Below are positions 1-8,923 of a DNA stretch of 64,000 nucleotides, in pieces (position 1 is the stretch's first letter; every line of letters begins with the position of its first letter). The position numbers were made by a program, and so were the translations under genes. A model generated the notes under the pieces. It ran no database searches. It was given only the letters and a program-made list of their open reading frames with translations, and was not told where the DNA came from. The stretch comes from Streptomyces sp. SUK 48 (GTDB taxonomy: Bacteria > Actinomycetota > Actinomycetes > Streptomycetales > Streptomycetaceae). The stretch spans positions 7,602,001 to 7,666,000 of the forward strand of contig NZ_CP045740.1 of the NCBI RefSeq assembly GCF_009650765.1. Direction: 5' to 3'.

Positions 1-2
1 TC

Positions 3-1031
<1,029 letters not shown>

Positions 1032-1040
1032 TCCGCCGGC

Positions 1041-1082
1041 ACGATGTCCGGGCCGCCCCTCGGCGGGCGGCCCGGACATCGT
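1041..1082. terminator. hairpin terminator after katG
   Basis: A perfect 18-bp inverted repeat (1041-1058 with 1065-1082) has a 6-nt loop and starts 10 bp after the katG stop. No U-tract follows, as is usual in Streptomyces. It should end katG transcription. Confidence 0.8.
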
Positions 1083-1089
1083 CGTCTCA

Positions 1090-1134
1090 TCAGCGCGGTG
1101 GGAATCAGCGCGTCGGGAGTCAGCGCGGTGGGAA
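1090..1134. repeat. three 15-bp tandem repeats behind katG
   Basis: Three consecutive 15-bp units begin TCAGCGCG (1090-1104, 1105-1119, 1120-1134). Units 1 and 3 are identical; unit 2 differs at a few positions. They lie between the katG terminator and the 3' end of hbpS, outside any convincing gene. Function unknown. Confidence 0.7.
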
Positions 1135-1196
1135 CGAGCGGTTACGGCATCCCCGGCGCGACGAACGGTGACGACGCCCCGGCGCGCGCCGGACCG

Positions 1197-1763
1197 TCAG
1201 CGGTTAAGCGCCGCCGCGCCCGCCCGCGCGTACCTCTCGTCCAGGTCGCCGGAGGGGGCGCCCGCGACGCCGATGCCCGCGACCGGGGCGCCCTTGGCGG
1301 TCACCGGGGTGCCGCCCGCGAGGAACAGCGTCCCCGGGATGTCCTTCAGGGTCGGCGCCTGCGCCAGCCGCCCGGTCAGCTCCGAGGTGGGCGCGTTCCA
1401 GGACACCGCCGTGAACGCCTTGCGCTCGGCGGACTCGTACGACTGCGGGCCCGCGCCGTCCCCGCGCAGCGTGACCAGCGTATTGCCGTCGCGGTCGACC
1501 ACGGCCACGGACACCTGCCGGCCGTCCCTGACCGCGGCGTCCAGCGCGGCCCGCGCCGCCCTCTCCGCGCCCTTCACGGTCAGGTGCGCGCTCTGGGTGA
1601 GATCGCCGGAACGTACGGCGGCGGGCGCGGCGGCCGGGGCGGCGCCGGCCGCATCGGCGGCCTGGGCGGCGACGGTGCCGGCGACACCCGCGCCCACGAC
1701 GGCCAGCGCGGCACCACCGACGAGGACACGGGTACGGCGGGACGGCTTCCTACGGCTGGACAT
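1197..1763 (-). CDS. hbpS: HbpS-like extracellular heme-binding sensor protein
   Basis: A 188-residue GlcG/HbpS (DUF336) protein. Residues 1-45 form a twin-arginine-like export signal (SRRKPSRRTRVLVGG, hydrophobic stretch, AQAADA). The mature domain carries the family signatures AARAALDAAV, VSVAVVDRDGNTL and a C-terminal AGIGVAGAPSGDLDERYARA. The ATG at 1763 is chosen over longer frames because a GGAAGG ribosome site precedes it and the signal peptide begins there. HbpS of S. reticuli binds heme outside the cell and modulates the sensor kinase SenS; here the kinase/regulator pair is transcribed divergently from an intergenic region with two palindromes. Assignment rests on family signature plus context. 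A plain DUF336 protein without heme binding cannot be excluded. Confidence 0.85.
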   Translation of the reverse strand: MSSRRKPSRRTRVLVGGAALAVVGAGVAGTVAAQAADAAGAAPAAAPAAVRSGDLTQSAHLTVKGAERAARAALDAAVRDGRQVSVAVVDRDGNTLVTLRGDGAGPQSYESAERKAFTAVSWNAPTSELTGRLAQAPTLKDIPGTLFLAGGTPVTAKGAPVAGIGVAGAPSGDLDERYARAGAAALNR

Positions 1764-1872
1764 GACGGGCAACCTTCCGGTGGCGGTGGGGCCGCGGCCG
1801 AGGTGCGGCCGGGCCGAGGCGCGGTCGCCTCGGTACCGATCCTCGGGCCGCCCTCCGCCGTCTCCCGTCGGT

Positions 1873-1912
1873 GGACCGGTGGTCCCCGGGGTCATCCGAT
1901 CGGACGACCCCG
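1873..1912. promoter_or_regulatory. two abutting palindromes between hbpS and senS
   Basis: GGACC-GGT-GGTCC (1873-1885) sits next to a 26-bp near-perfect palindrome (1887-1912, one mismatched pair, centre CCGATCGG). Both lie in the roughly 230-bp divergent intergenic region. They are candidate SenR operators; that is inference from position and symmetry. Confidence 0.5.
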
Positions 1913-1995
1913 CGCGCCCGGGGCCGGGGCACAATGGACTTGGTTCGCCCAGTTCGTTTGCCCAGTTCAGCGCGGTGATGCGGGAGGTGGTGGCG

Positions 1996-3180
1996 GTGCC
2001 GGAACCCGCACGGGACGACCCCCGCGCCCTCACGATCGTCATGCACACGGCGTTCTTCGTGCTGCTGGCCGCCTCGCTCGCCCGCTACCTCACCCGGCAC
2101 GGCGAGAGCCCCCACACCCCCTGGATCGTCGCCCTCTCCGCGCTGCTCGCCGTGCTCTACGTCCTCGGCCCCGCCCTCGGCACCCGCCCCACCCCGCGCC
2201 GACTGACCTGGCTCGGCCTGGTCGTGGCGGCCTGGGCACTGCTCGTCGTCCTGGCCCCGAGCTTCGCCTGGTGCGCGGTCCCGCTCTTCTACACCGGCCT
2301 GCGCACCCTGCCCCCGCGCGCCGCGATCCCGCTGGTCGCGCTGCTGACCGCGCTCGCGGTGGCCGCCCAGCTGGAACTCGCCGGCTGGCCCGACCCGAAC
2401 GTGCTGCTCGCCCCGCCTGCCGTCGCCGCCGTCGCCGCCACCGTCTACGTCGTCATGCACCGCCAGGCCGCCCGGCAGAGCGACCTCATCGACGACCTGG
2501 TCCGCACCCGGCGCGAACTCGCCGCCACCGAGCGCCGCGAGGGCACCCTCGCCGAACGCGAACGGCTCGCCCGGGAGATCCACGACACCCTCGCCCAGGG
2601 CCTGTCCAGCCAGCGCATGCTGCTCCAGGCCGCCGACCGGCTCTGGGACACCGCACCCGGCACCGCCCACGAGCACGTGCGCACCGCCGCGCTGATCACC
2701 GAGCGCGGCCTCGCCGAGGCCCGCCGCTTCGTGCGCGATCTGGCTCCGGCCGACCTCGCCGAGAGCGGCGGCCTGCCGCGAGCCCTGCGCGCGGTCGCCG
2801 AGCGCGAGACGGCACCGGGGCTCACCGTCCGCGTGCACACCGAGGGCGCCGCGCCCGAACGGCTGCCCGCGCCCGTCGAGTCCGCCCTGCTGCGCATCGC
2901 CCAGGGCGCCCTCGCCAACGTCCGCGAACACGCGGACGCCACCACCGCCACCCTCACACTGACCTGCCTGGACGACCAGATCGTCCTGGACGTCATGGAC
3001 GACGGCCACGGCTTCGACCCCGCCGGGGACCACCGCACCGCCGCCCGGGGCGAGGGCCGCGGCCACGGCCTGCCCGCCATCCGCGCCCGGCTGCGCCAGC
3101 TCGGCGGCACCCTCACCATCGAGTCGGCGCCCGGCGAGGGCACGGCCCTGTCGGCGGCGATCCCCCTGGAGCGACGATGA
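1996..3180 (+). CDS. senS: SenS-like sensor histidine kinase
   Basis: Membrane histidine kinase of the NarL-type (HisKA_3) class, 394 residues. Roughly residues 15-160 hold about five hydrophobic segments with short loops. A linker helix leads to the dimerisation box with the phospho-acceptor histidine in REIHDTLAQGLSSQ, and the C-terminal ATPase domain has the N-box-like QGALANVREHA and the G-box DDGHGFDP. GTG 1996 is chosen because GGGAGG at 1982-1987 is well spaced; ATG 1978 in frame has no such site. Its partner regulator overlaps its stop codon. Beside hbpS, this matches the SenS-SenR system, which controls redox and heme genes including catalase-peroxidase in S. reticuli. Confidence 0.87.
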   Translation: MPEPARDDPRALTIVMHTAFFVLLAASLARYLTRHGESPHTPWIVALSALLAVLYVLGPALGTRPTPRRLTWLGLVVAAWALLVVLAPSFAWCAVPLFYTGLRTLPPRAAIPLVALLTALAVAAQLELAGWPDPNVLLAPPAVAAVAATVYVVMHRQAARQSDLIDDLVRTRRELAATERREGTLAERERLAREIHDTLAQGLSSQRMLLQAADRLWDTAPGTAHEHVRTAALITERGLAEARRFVRDLAPADLAESGGLPRALRAVAERETAPGLTVRVHTEGAAPERLPAPVESALLRIAQGALANVREHADATTATLTLTCLDDQIVLDVMDDGHGFDPAGDHRTAARGEGRGHGLPAIRARLRQLGGTLTIESAPGEGTALSAAIPLERR

Positions 3181-3809
3181 GCGAGCGCCCCGTACGCATC
3201 CTGGTCTGCGACGACCACGCCGTCGTACGCGCCGGACTGCTCGCTCTGCTGCACAGCGCCCCGGACATCGAGGTCGTCGGCGAGGCCGGCGGCGGCGAGG
3301 AGGCCCTGGCGCTGGCCCGCAAGACCGCGCCGGACGTCGTCCTGATGGACCTCCAGCTCGGCGCGGGCATCGACGGCGTCGAGACCACCCGGCGGCTGCG
3401 CGCCACCAGCCCCGCCCCGCACGTCCTCGTGCTCACCACGTACGACACGGACGCCGATGTCACCCGGGCCGTCGAGGCGGGCGCCACCGGTTATCTGCTC
3501 AAGGCCGAGCGCGCCGAGGACCTGTTCACCGCGATCCACGCCGCCGCCCAGGGCCGCCCCGCGCTCTCGCCCCCGGTCGCCGACCGTGTCATGTCCCGGC
3601 TGCGCAACCCGCGCCCCGCCCTCACCCCGCGCGAACGCGACATCCTCGCCCAGCTCGCCCGGGGGCTGCCCAACCACGCCATCGCCCGCGCCCTGTTCAT
3701 CAGCGAGGCCACGGTGAAGACGCATCTGCGGCGCATCTACGACAAGCTCGGCGTGGACACCCGCGCGGGCGCGGTCGCGGTGGCGAAGGAACAGCGGCTG
3801 CTGTCCTGA
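3177..3809 (+). CDS. senR: SenR-like LuxR-family response regulator
   Basis: A 210-residue NarL/LuxR response regulator. The receiver domain (about 1-120) shows the acidic pair in LVCDDHAVVRAGL, the phospho-acceptor aspartate in VVLMDLQLG, the switch threonine in VLVLTTYD, and the lysine in GYLLKAE. The C-terminal HTH (about 145-205) is LTPRERDILAQLARGLPNHA followed by ISEATVKTHLRRIYDKLG. The ATG overlaps the kinase TGA (ATGA), so the pair should be translationally coupled. It probably binds the palindromes upstream of senS and hbpS and perhaps the katG region. Confidence 0.88.
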   Translation: MSERPVRILVCDDHAVVRAGLLALLHSAPDIEVVGEAGGGEEALALARKTAPDVVLMDLQLGAGIDGVETTRRLRATSPAPHVLVLTTYDTDADVTRAVEAGATGYLLKAERAEDLFTAIHAAAQGRPALSPPVADRVMSRLRNPRPALTPRERDILAQLARGLPNHAIARALFISEATVKTHLRRIYDKLGVDTRAGAVAVAKEQRLLS

Positions 3810-3845
3810 CCGGCGCGTCGTGGCGCGGCCCGTCGCGCGATCCCG

Positions 3846-4793
3846 TCAGCGGCGCAGCGCCTCGAAGGCGTCCCGCGCCGCCGTGCCCATCGCCAGCTCG
3901 ATGTCCGGGGCGAGACCGGCCCGCCGGTCCGCACGGGTGAGCGCGGCCAGGGCGACCCGGTCGCCCGACTCCGCCTCCACCACGCCGATCTCGTGCCGCA
4001 GATGCAGGAACGTGCCGGTCTTCCCGCTCCACCGCAGCGAGTCCGCGCGCAGCTCGCACGCGAGGCGCTGGGTGAAGACCTGGAAGCCCATCAGCCGCCG
4101 CAGCTCGGCCGTCGCCCCGGGGGCGGCGATCTCGTCGCACCACACCCGCCGCAGCAGGCCGACGAGCGCCGCCGCCGAGCCGGTGTTGGCGTGCGCCGGG
4201 TCCAGGGTCTCGATGGTGGGCAGGCCCGCCCGTTCGTCCCGTACGGCCAGCTCCAGCGCGAGCGAGAAGTCGTTGCCGGCGGCGCCGGCCGCGCACTCGT
4301 ACATATGGTTCATCCGGTGCCGCATCCGGATGCCGTCGCACCCCCACGCCCGCAGCCGCGCGTCCACCTCCGCCACCGGCACCAGGTCGAACAGCGCGTC
4401 CGCGGCCGCGTTGTCGCTCACCGACAGCATCAGCAGGAGCAGATCGCCGACCGCCACGGCGGCCGGGTGCCGGAACGCCGACAGACCGGTGGAGCCGACG
4501 CTGCTCCGGGCCGGATCGACGGTCACCGGCTGCGCCGCGTCCAGCTCCCCGGCCGCGATCCGGTCCAGTACGACCAGGGCCAGCGGGACCTTCGCGACGG
4601 ACGCGAGCGGCGTCGGCTCGTCGATGCCGAAGCCGAGCCGGGCGCCCGTGTCCAGGTTCAGGGCGAGGAAGGAGCCGCGCACCCCGAGCGCCGACCAGTC
4701 CGCGGCGACCGCCTCGGCGACATCCAGCAGGGCGCCGTCGTCGCCCACGCAGACGGGCCGGTGCCGGGTGCCGTTCATGTCCACGGGGCTCAT
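3846..4793 (-). CDS. blaB: BlaB-like penicillin-recognising regulator (serine hydrolase fold)
   Basis: A 315-residue protein with all three motifs of the class A beta-lactamase fold: SVAK (SxxK) near residue 75, SDN near 130, and KTG near 260. It has no signal peptide: the N-terminus MSPVDMNGTRHRPV is polar. This pattern fits BlaB of Streptomyces cacaoi, a cytoplasmic protein that resembles penicillin-binding enzymes but works with the LysR activator BlaA to induce the secreted beta-lactamase BlaL. Its ATG overlaps the TGA of the LysR gene (ATGA), so the two are co-translated, and the secreted beta-lactamase is divergent from them. Alternative: an ordinary intracellular serine hydrolase. Confidence 0.82.
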   Translation of the reverse strand: MSPVDMNGTRHRPVCVGDDGALLDVAEAVAADWSALGVRGSFLALNLDTGARLGFGIDEPTPLASVAKVPLALVVLDRIAAGELDAAQPVTVDPARSSVGSTGLSAFRHPAAVAVGDLLLLMLSVSDNAAADALFDLVPVAEVDARLRAWGCDGIRMRHRMNHMYECAAGAAGNDFSLALELAVRDERAGLPTIETLDPAHANTGSAAALVGLLRRVWCDEIAAPGATAELRRLMGFQVFTQRLACELRADSLRWSGKTGTFLHLRHEIGVVEAESGDRVALAALTRADRRAGLAPDIELAMGTAARDAFEALRR

Positions 4794-5761
4794 CCGCGGG
4801 CCGCCAGCCGGGCGGGGGCGTCACCGGCGGCCCGGAGGTCACCGCTGTCACCGTGCCGTGCCGCTTCGACCGCCCCAACTGCCGTGGCCAGCAGTGGAGT
4901 CAGCCATCCGGGTACGTCCGGTGTGCCGCGCGGGCCCGGTGGTGCGCTCACGTCGTACCCCCGGTGCAGGGCGGTGTCGCTCAGGGGTGCCCACCGGGCC
5001 TCGTACCGGCGGGCGTACGGCTCGGTGCACAGCAGCAGGGCGCGCCCGGCCAGGGTCTCGGTGAGCGCGTCGGCGGCGGGACCGGCCGGTCCGATCCGTC
5101 CCTCGGGCAGCCCGGCCCGCGCGATGGCCCGGGCCAACCGCTCCTCGAAGCAGGGGACTTGGTCCTCCGCCAGGACGAGGATCGGCGGCGGGGACGCGGG
5201 CGGTTCGCCGGTACGGCGGCGACGCGGCCGCAGCTCTTCGAGGTGGAGGGCGCGCGGCGCCTCCCGGGTGCCGGCCGGCGCGGAGGCCAGCCCCAACGGC
5301 ACCCGGAAGGCGGCGTGTTCGGGTGCGACGCGGACGAGCGCCCAGGCGAGCGAGCCGTCGGCCAGGCCGGACTCCCGCTCCAGGGGCAGAAGTTCGCGCA
5401 TGCCGAGGGTGATCCCGCGCTCGGTGCCGGCGTGCAGGGCGCGGGCCAGGGCGGCCGGGGCGCAGTCCGCGGGCACGCCGACGGCACGGACCCGCGCGTG
5501 CCGGGCCGAGTGGGCGGCCTGCCGCAGCCGCTGGGCGCGGTCGAGGACGTCGCGGGCGTGGGGGAGGAGCAGGACGCCCAGTTCGGTGGTCGTGACCTGG
5601 CGCCGGGAGCGGTCGAACAGCAGGCCGCCGAAGTGGCCCTCCAGCGTCTTGATCCGCCGGCTGAGCAACGGCTGCGCGATACCGAGCCGGTCGGCCGCCC
5701 GGGAGAAGCTCACCTCGTCGGCGGTCGCGACGTACGCCTCCAGATGCGCGAGTAGATCCAT
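4790..5761 (-). CDS. blaA: LysR-family activator of beta-lactamase (BlaA-like)
   Basis: A 323-residue LysR-type regulator. The N-terminal winged helix-turn-helix is clear (DEVSFSRAADRLGIAQPLLS then RRIKTLEGHFGGLLFDR), followed by a linker helix and a diverged effector domain. It is divergent from a class A beta-lactamase and co-translated with a blaB-like gene, the arrangement of the S. cacaoi bla regulon. A textbook T-N11-A site lies 8 bp upstream of its start codon in the 127-bp shared promoter region, so it should autoregulate and activate the lactamase. A LysR activator beside a lactamase is also the AmpR arrangement in Gram-negatives, but the partner gene points to BlaA. Confidence 0.85.
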   Translation of the reverse strand: MDLLAHLEAYVATADEVSFSRAADRLGIAQPLLSRRIKTLEGHFGGLLFDRSRRQVTTTELGVLLLPHARDVLDRAQRLRQAAHSARHARVRAVGVPADCAPAALARALHAGTERGITLGMRELLPLERESGLADGSLAWALVRVAPEHAAFRVPLGLASAPAGTREAPRALHLEELRPRRRRTGEPPASPPPILVLAEDQVPCFEERLARAIARAGLPEGRIGPAGPAADALTETLAGRALLLCTEPYARRYEARWAPLSDTALHRGYDVSAPPGPRGTPDVPGWLTPLLATAVGAVEAARHGDSGDLRAAGDAPARLAARG

Positions 5762-5768
5762 CCCCTAG

Positions 5769-5787
5769 TCATATCAATAAGGCATGA
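5769..5787. promoter_or_regulatory. LysR T-N11-A box in the blaA/blaL promoter region
   Basis: TCAT (5769-5772), 11 bp, ATGA (5784-5787): a symmetrical LysR-type box in an unusually AT-rich spot. It lies 8 bp from the blaA start codon and about 100 bp from the lactamase start, a suitable place for BlaA binding. Confidence 0.65.
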
Positions 5788-5888
5788 GGTGTGCACGGAT
5801 CACTCTTGGACATGGACCTCCTCGTGCTGTTTCGCTGGTCCCCGCGGATCACCCCGCCCGACAGGGCATGACCTGGGAGGACTTCACC

Positions 5889-6818
5889 ATGACCGCTTCC
5901 GGACCGTTCGCGCGTCGTGGCCTGCTGAAGGCAGGCGTCGCGCTCACCTCCGCGGCCACCGTGGCCTTCGCCGGGCGGGCCGCCGCCGCCCCGGCAGGCC
6001 CGGCCGCCCCCGCCGCCCCGCGCTCCGGCGAGCTGGCCGATCTGGAGCGGCGCTACGGCGCCCGGCTCGGCGTGTACGCGCGCAACACGCGCACCGGGCG
6101 GGTGCTCGCCCACCGGGCGGGGGAGCGGTTCGCGATGTGCTCGGTGTTCAAGGCGTTCGCGGCGGCCGCCGTGCTGCGCGACGAGGCGCGCTGCGCGCCG
6201 ATGGACAAGGTGATCCACTATCCGCCGCACGACCTGCTGCCCAACTCGCCCCGCACGCAGGAGAACCAGGCCACCGGTATGGCCATGGCCGATGTGTGCG
6301 CGGCGGCGATCCAGTACAGCGACAACGCGGCCGGCAACCTGCTGCTGCGCCAGCTGGACGGGCCGGCCGGTCTCACCCGGTTCTTCCGCTCGCTCGGTGA
6401 CGACGTGAGCCGGCTCGACCGGTGGGAGCCCGAACTGAACACGGCGATCCCCGGGGACCCGCGCGACACCACGAGCCCCGAGGCCCTCGCCGCGAGCATC
6501 GAGCGGCTGGCCCTCGGCCGGGCCCTGGCCGCCGCCGACCGCGAGCGGTTCGTCGGCTGGCTGAAGGGCAACACCACCAGCGGCGCACGGTTCCGCGCCG
6601 GACTGCCCGAGGGCTGGAGCATCGCCGACAAGACCGGTACCGGCGACTACGCGAGCGCCAACGACGTGGCCGTCGCCTGGACCACCCGGCGGACCCCCGT
6701 CGTCCTGGCCGTGCTGTCGACCAAGGAGGGCGCGGACGACAAGGACGCCCCGGTCGACGAGGCGCTCATCGCGGAGGCGGCCCGCATCGCCGCGCGGACG
6801 GTGGCACCGGGGGAGTGA
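5889..6818 (+). CDS. blaL: secreted class A beta-lactamase
   Basis: Serine beta-lactamase of Ambler class A, 309 residues. The N-terminus carries a Tat-type signal (ARRGLLKAGVALTSAATVAF, cleavage after about residue 35 near AAA). Catalytic motifs are SxxK as CSVFK, SDN as QYSDNAAGN, the omega-loop glutamate in EPELN, and KTG in IADKTGTGDYAS. All key residues are present, so the enzyme should hydrolyse beta-lactams outside the cell. ATG 5889 is preferred because GGGAGG ends 8 bp before it; an upstream in-frame ATG (5868) lacks a site and would bury the signal. Expression is probably induced through the divergent BlaA/BlaB pair. Confidence 0.93.
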   Translation: MTASGPFARRGLLKAGVALTSAATVAFAGRAAAAPAGPAAPAAPRSGELADLERRYGARLGVYARNTRTGRVLAHRAGERFAMCSVFKAFAAAAVLRDEARCAPMDKVIHYPPHDLLPNSPRTQENQATGMAMADVCAAAIQYSDNAAGNLLLRQLDGPAGLTRFFRSLGDDVSRLDRWEPELNTAIPGDPRDTTSPEALAASIERLALGRALAAADRERFVGWLKGNTTSGARFRAGLPEGWSIADKTGTGDYASANDVAVAWTTRRTPVVLAVLSTKEGADDKDAPVDEALIAEAARIAARTVAPGE

Positions 6819-6867
6819 GGCCCGAGGGGACGGGTCGGTGACGCGGCCGGGGCCGGGCCCGCCGACG

Positions 6868-7218
6868 TCAGGGCCGCCCGGGCGGCTCGCCCTGCGACGC
6901 CTGGAGGTCGGCGAGCAGCTCCGCCTGTTCCGCGAGGACGCCGGACAGGATCGTCCGTGCCACCCGCAGCAGTTCGGCCACATGCGGGCTGGTCAGGGAG
7001 TAGTGGACGTTCGAGCCCTCCTTGCGGGTCTTGACCAGGTTGGCGCGGCGCAGCACGGCCAGTTGCTGGGAGAGGTGGGCGGGCTCGATGCCCACCTCGG
7101 GCAGCATCTCGGCGACCGCGTGCTCGCGTTCGCTGAGCAGCTCCAGCACGCGGATACGGGCCGGATGGCCGAGCGTCTTGAAGAACTCGGCCTTCAGCTG
7201 GTACAGCGGCTTGCTCAC
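6868..7218 (-). CDS. ArsR-family transcriptional regulator
   Basis: A 116-residue winged-helix repressor of the ArsR/SmtB family. It starts KPLYQLKAEFFKTLGHPARI, then RVLELLSEREHAVAEMLPEV, the recognition helix HLSQQLAVLRRANLVKTRKE and the wing GSNVHYSLTSPHV. No cysteine cluster typical of ArsR metal sites is seen, so it may sense redox or another ligand. The start is GTG 7218; longer frames run into low-complexity sequence. An inverted repeat CCCAT-N11-ATGGG (7284-7304) upstream could be its operator. It points away from the lactamase (convergent) and is followed in the same direction by nothing obvious. Confidence 0.85.
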   Translation of the reverse strand: MSKPLYQLKAEFFKTLGHPARIRVLELLSEREHAVAEMLPEVGIEPAHLSQQLAVLRRANLVKTRKEGSNVHYSLTSPHVAELLRVARTILSGVLAEQAELLADLQASQGEPPGRP

Positions 7219-7352
7219 CGGACCGTCCCTTCGCCGGTCCGGCGACCCGCCCGCCGCGGCCCGGTCCCGGCCCGTCCCATCGACCCATACGTCAACACCA
7301 TGGGGTCCATCCTCACCCGGCGGCCCCACGGGGACCGAATCGGCCCCGGACA

Positions 7353-7387
7353 CCCCGCGCCCCGGCCGTCGCCGGCCGGTCGCGGGG
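7353..7387 (-). terminator. hairpin after the VOC gene
   Basis: Two-part stem CCCCGCG/CGCGGGG plus CCGGCC/GGCCGG with loop GTCGCC, ending 10 bp past the stop codon of the VOC-family gene. Likely intrinsic terminator. Confidence 0.6.
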
Positions 7388-7396
7388 CCCGGGCGC

Positions 7397-7789
7397 TTAC
7401 GCGCTCGGCCAGCCGCCGTAGGGAACGGTGAGCAGCTCCATGGCGTGTCCGACCGGATCCATGAAGTACACGCCCTTGCCGCCATCGTTGCGGTTGATGG
7501 TGCCGGGGTGCTTCTGGTGCGGATCGGCGTAGTGCTCGATGCCGCGCTCCGTGATGCGGGCGTACGCGGCGTCGAACTCCTTCTCGGAGACCAGGAACGC
7601 GTAGTGCTGCGGGGTGATCGTGCCCTCGGGGACGGTGGCGAAGTCCAGCGTGACGCCGTTGCCCAGGGCGACGGCCACGAACGGCCCCCACTCCCCGGTG
7701 ATGTCCAGACCCACGATCTCGGTGAAGAAGCGGGCGGATTCCCGGTTGTCCCGGGCGTGGACGATGGTGTGGTTCAGATCGACGGGCAA
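7397..7789 (-). CDS. VOC-family (glyoxalase/bleomycin-resistance-like) protein
   Basis: A 130-residue vicinal-oxygen-chelate fold protein. It shows the paired half-motifs: an N-terminal LNHTIVHARDNRESARFFTE and a C-terminal GGKGVYFMDPVGHAMELLTV. Candidate metal ligands are the histidine in NHTIV, a glutamate in the middle strand and the glutamate in HAMELLT. The start is read as TTG at 7789 because a perfect GGAGG (complement of 7796-7800) sits 6 bp before it; upstream ATG and GTG codons open only low-complexity sequence. The substrate cannot be named. It stands alone, followed by a hairpin. Confidence 0.83.
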   Translation of the reverse strand: MPVDLNHTIVHARDNRESARFFTEIVGLDITGEWGPFVAVALGNGVTLDFATVPEGTITPQHYAFLVSEKEFDAAYARITERGIEHYADPHQKHPGTINRNDGGKGVYFMDPVGHAMELLTVPYGGWPSA

Positions 7790-8164
7790 GGAATGCCTCC
7801 AGAGGCATCTCCCGGCACCTCCATGCCTCACCCGGCCGGTGACCGGCACGCGATGCCGCCGTCCAGTGTAGTCAGCCGTTCGGCGTAGCGGAGGGGGCGG
7901 GGCCGTCCGGTCCATGGCGGGTGGGGTGGGGTGGCTCCTGGGTTTCCGGTCGGGCGGCGTCGTGTCCGGCCCCCAGCGGGGGGAGGCCGGGCGCGACGGT
8001 CACCGGATGCCCCGGCGGACCCGAGTGGTAGCCGGGGTGCCCCGGTGGTAGACGTGGTACGAGCCAGGGCCCCGGCCGCCCGAGGAGCGAACGCGTCCGC
8101 CCGAGGGCGGACGCGGACACCGTGCGCACCGGCGGTCCGGGAACCCGGCGAGGAGTGAGCGAGC
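7790..8164. other. 375-bp divergent promoter region
   Basis: Non-coding stretch between the VOC gene and the HTH-split-barrel gene. It holds the VOC ribosome site, three GTGGTA repeats around 8027-8060 and the hairpin at 8092-8115. Open frames through it have low-complexity products, so no gene is called. Confidence 0.6.
8092..8115. repeat. perfect 11-bp inverted repeat upstream of the HTH-split-barrel gene
   Basis: CGCGTCCGCCC, a 2-bp centre, then its exact complement (8092-8115), about 50 bp before the ATG. It could be an operator for the downstream HTH protein or a 5'-leader hairpin. Confidence 0.6.
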
Positions 8165-8857
8165 ATGGCAGAACGCCCCACACCCGGGCACGGCGCGCCC
8201 GAGCCGGAGGACGGCCTCGCGCGGGGCGATCTCGGACGCCGGCTCCAGCGGCGCCGGACCGAACTCGGGCTCAGCCGCGAAGAGGTGGCCGAGCGCGCCG
8301 GGATGGCCGAGGCGTACGTCGCCCATCTGGAGCAGCACAGCACCGCCGCGCCCGACTCCGGCACCCTGCTCAGGCTCGCCGGGGCGCTGCGCACCAGCCC
8401 GCAGGAACTCGGCGGCGGACACGCCGGGCTGCCGTCCGGGCTGGGGCAGGCCGCCCGCAATCCCCGGATGGGCGAACTCGGCGAACAGGAGTGCAGGGAG
8501 TTGCTGTCGACGCACGGCGTCGGGAGGTTCTCCGTCAGCACCGAGGGCGCGCCCGTCGTCCTGCCGGTGAACTACACCGTCGTGGACGGCGCGATCGTGT
8601 TCCGCACCCGCGAGGGTTCGGTGATCGGCCAGGGACTCGACCGCGAGGTGGCCTTCGAGGTGGACCGGGTGGACGACGCGCTGAGCGAGGGCTGGAGCGT
8701 GCTGGTGCGCGGGACCGCCCGCGTGGTGGACGATCCCGCCGAGGCGGAGCGGCTGGCCGAGCGCGCGTACAGCACCCCGTGGGCCGGCGGGGACCGCGAT
8801 CTGTGGGTGCGGATCGAGCCCACGGCGTACACGGGCCGTCGTATCGAAGCGGGATGA
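8165..8857 (+). CDS. XRE HTH fused to a pyridoxamine-oxidase-like split-barrel domain
   Basis: A 230-residue two-domain protein. The N-terminal XRE helix-turn-helix covers about residues 22-80 (GRRLQRRRTELGLSREEVAE, RAGMAEAYVAHLEQH). The C-terminal FMN-binding split-barrel (about 105-225) includes GRFSVSTEGAPVVLPVNYTV, VIGQGLDREVAFEVDRVDD and WSVLVRGTARVVDD. Such fusions are common in actinomycete dormancy and universal-stress loci, where they may couple flavin or F420 redox state to DNA binding. Its neighbours here are a CBS-BON protein and a universal stress protein, which supports that reading. ATG 8165 follows a GAGGAGTGAGC ribosome site. Confidence 0.87.
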   Translation: MAERPTPGHGAPEPEDGLARGDLGRRLQRRRTELGLSREEVAERAGMAEAYVAHLEQHSTAAPDSGTLLRLAGALRTSPQELGGGHAGLPSGLGQAARNPRMGELGEQECRELLSTHGVGRFSVSTEGAPVVLPVNYTVVDGAIVFRTREGSVIGQGLDREVAFEVDRVDDALSEGWSVLVRGTARVVDDPAEAERLAERAYSTPWAGGDRDLWVRIEPTAYTGRRIEAG

Positions 8858-8923
8858 GGGCGAGGGGCCCGGCGCGTACAGGTGCCGCCGGGACTCCCCA
8901 CGACGAACCCCGTTGCACGGGCG

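Noticed and set aside
1044..3809. Very long plus-strand open frame over the whole hbpS-senS-senR region
   Set aside because: Only its last part (from 3177) matches a real protein; the rest is arginine/proline-rich read-through of a high-GC region.
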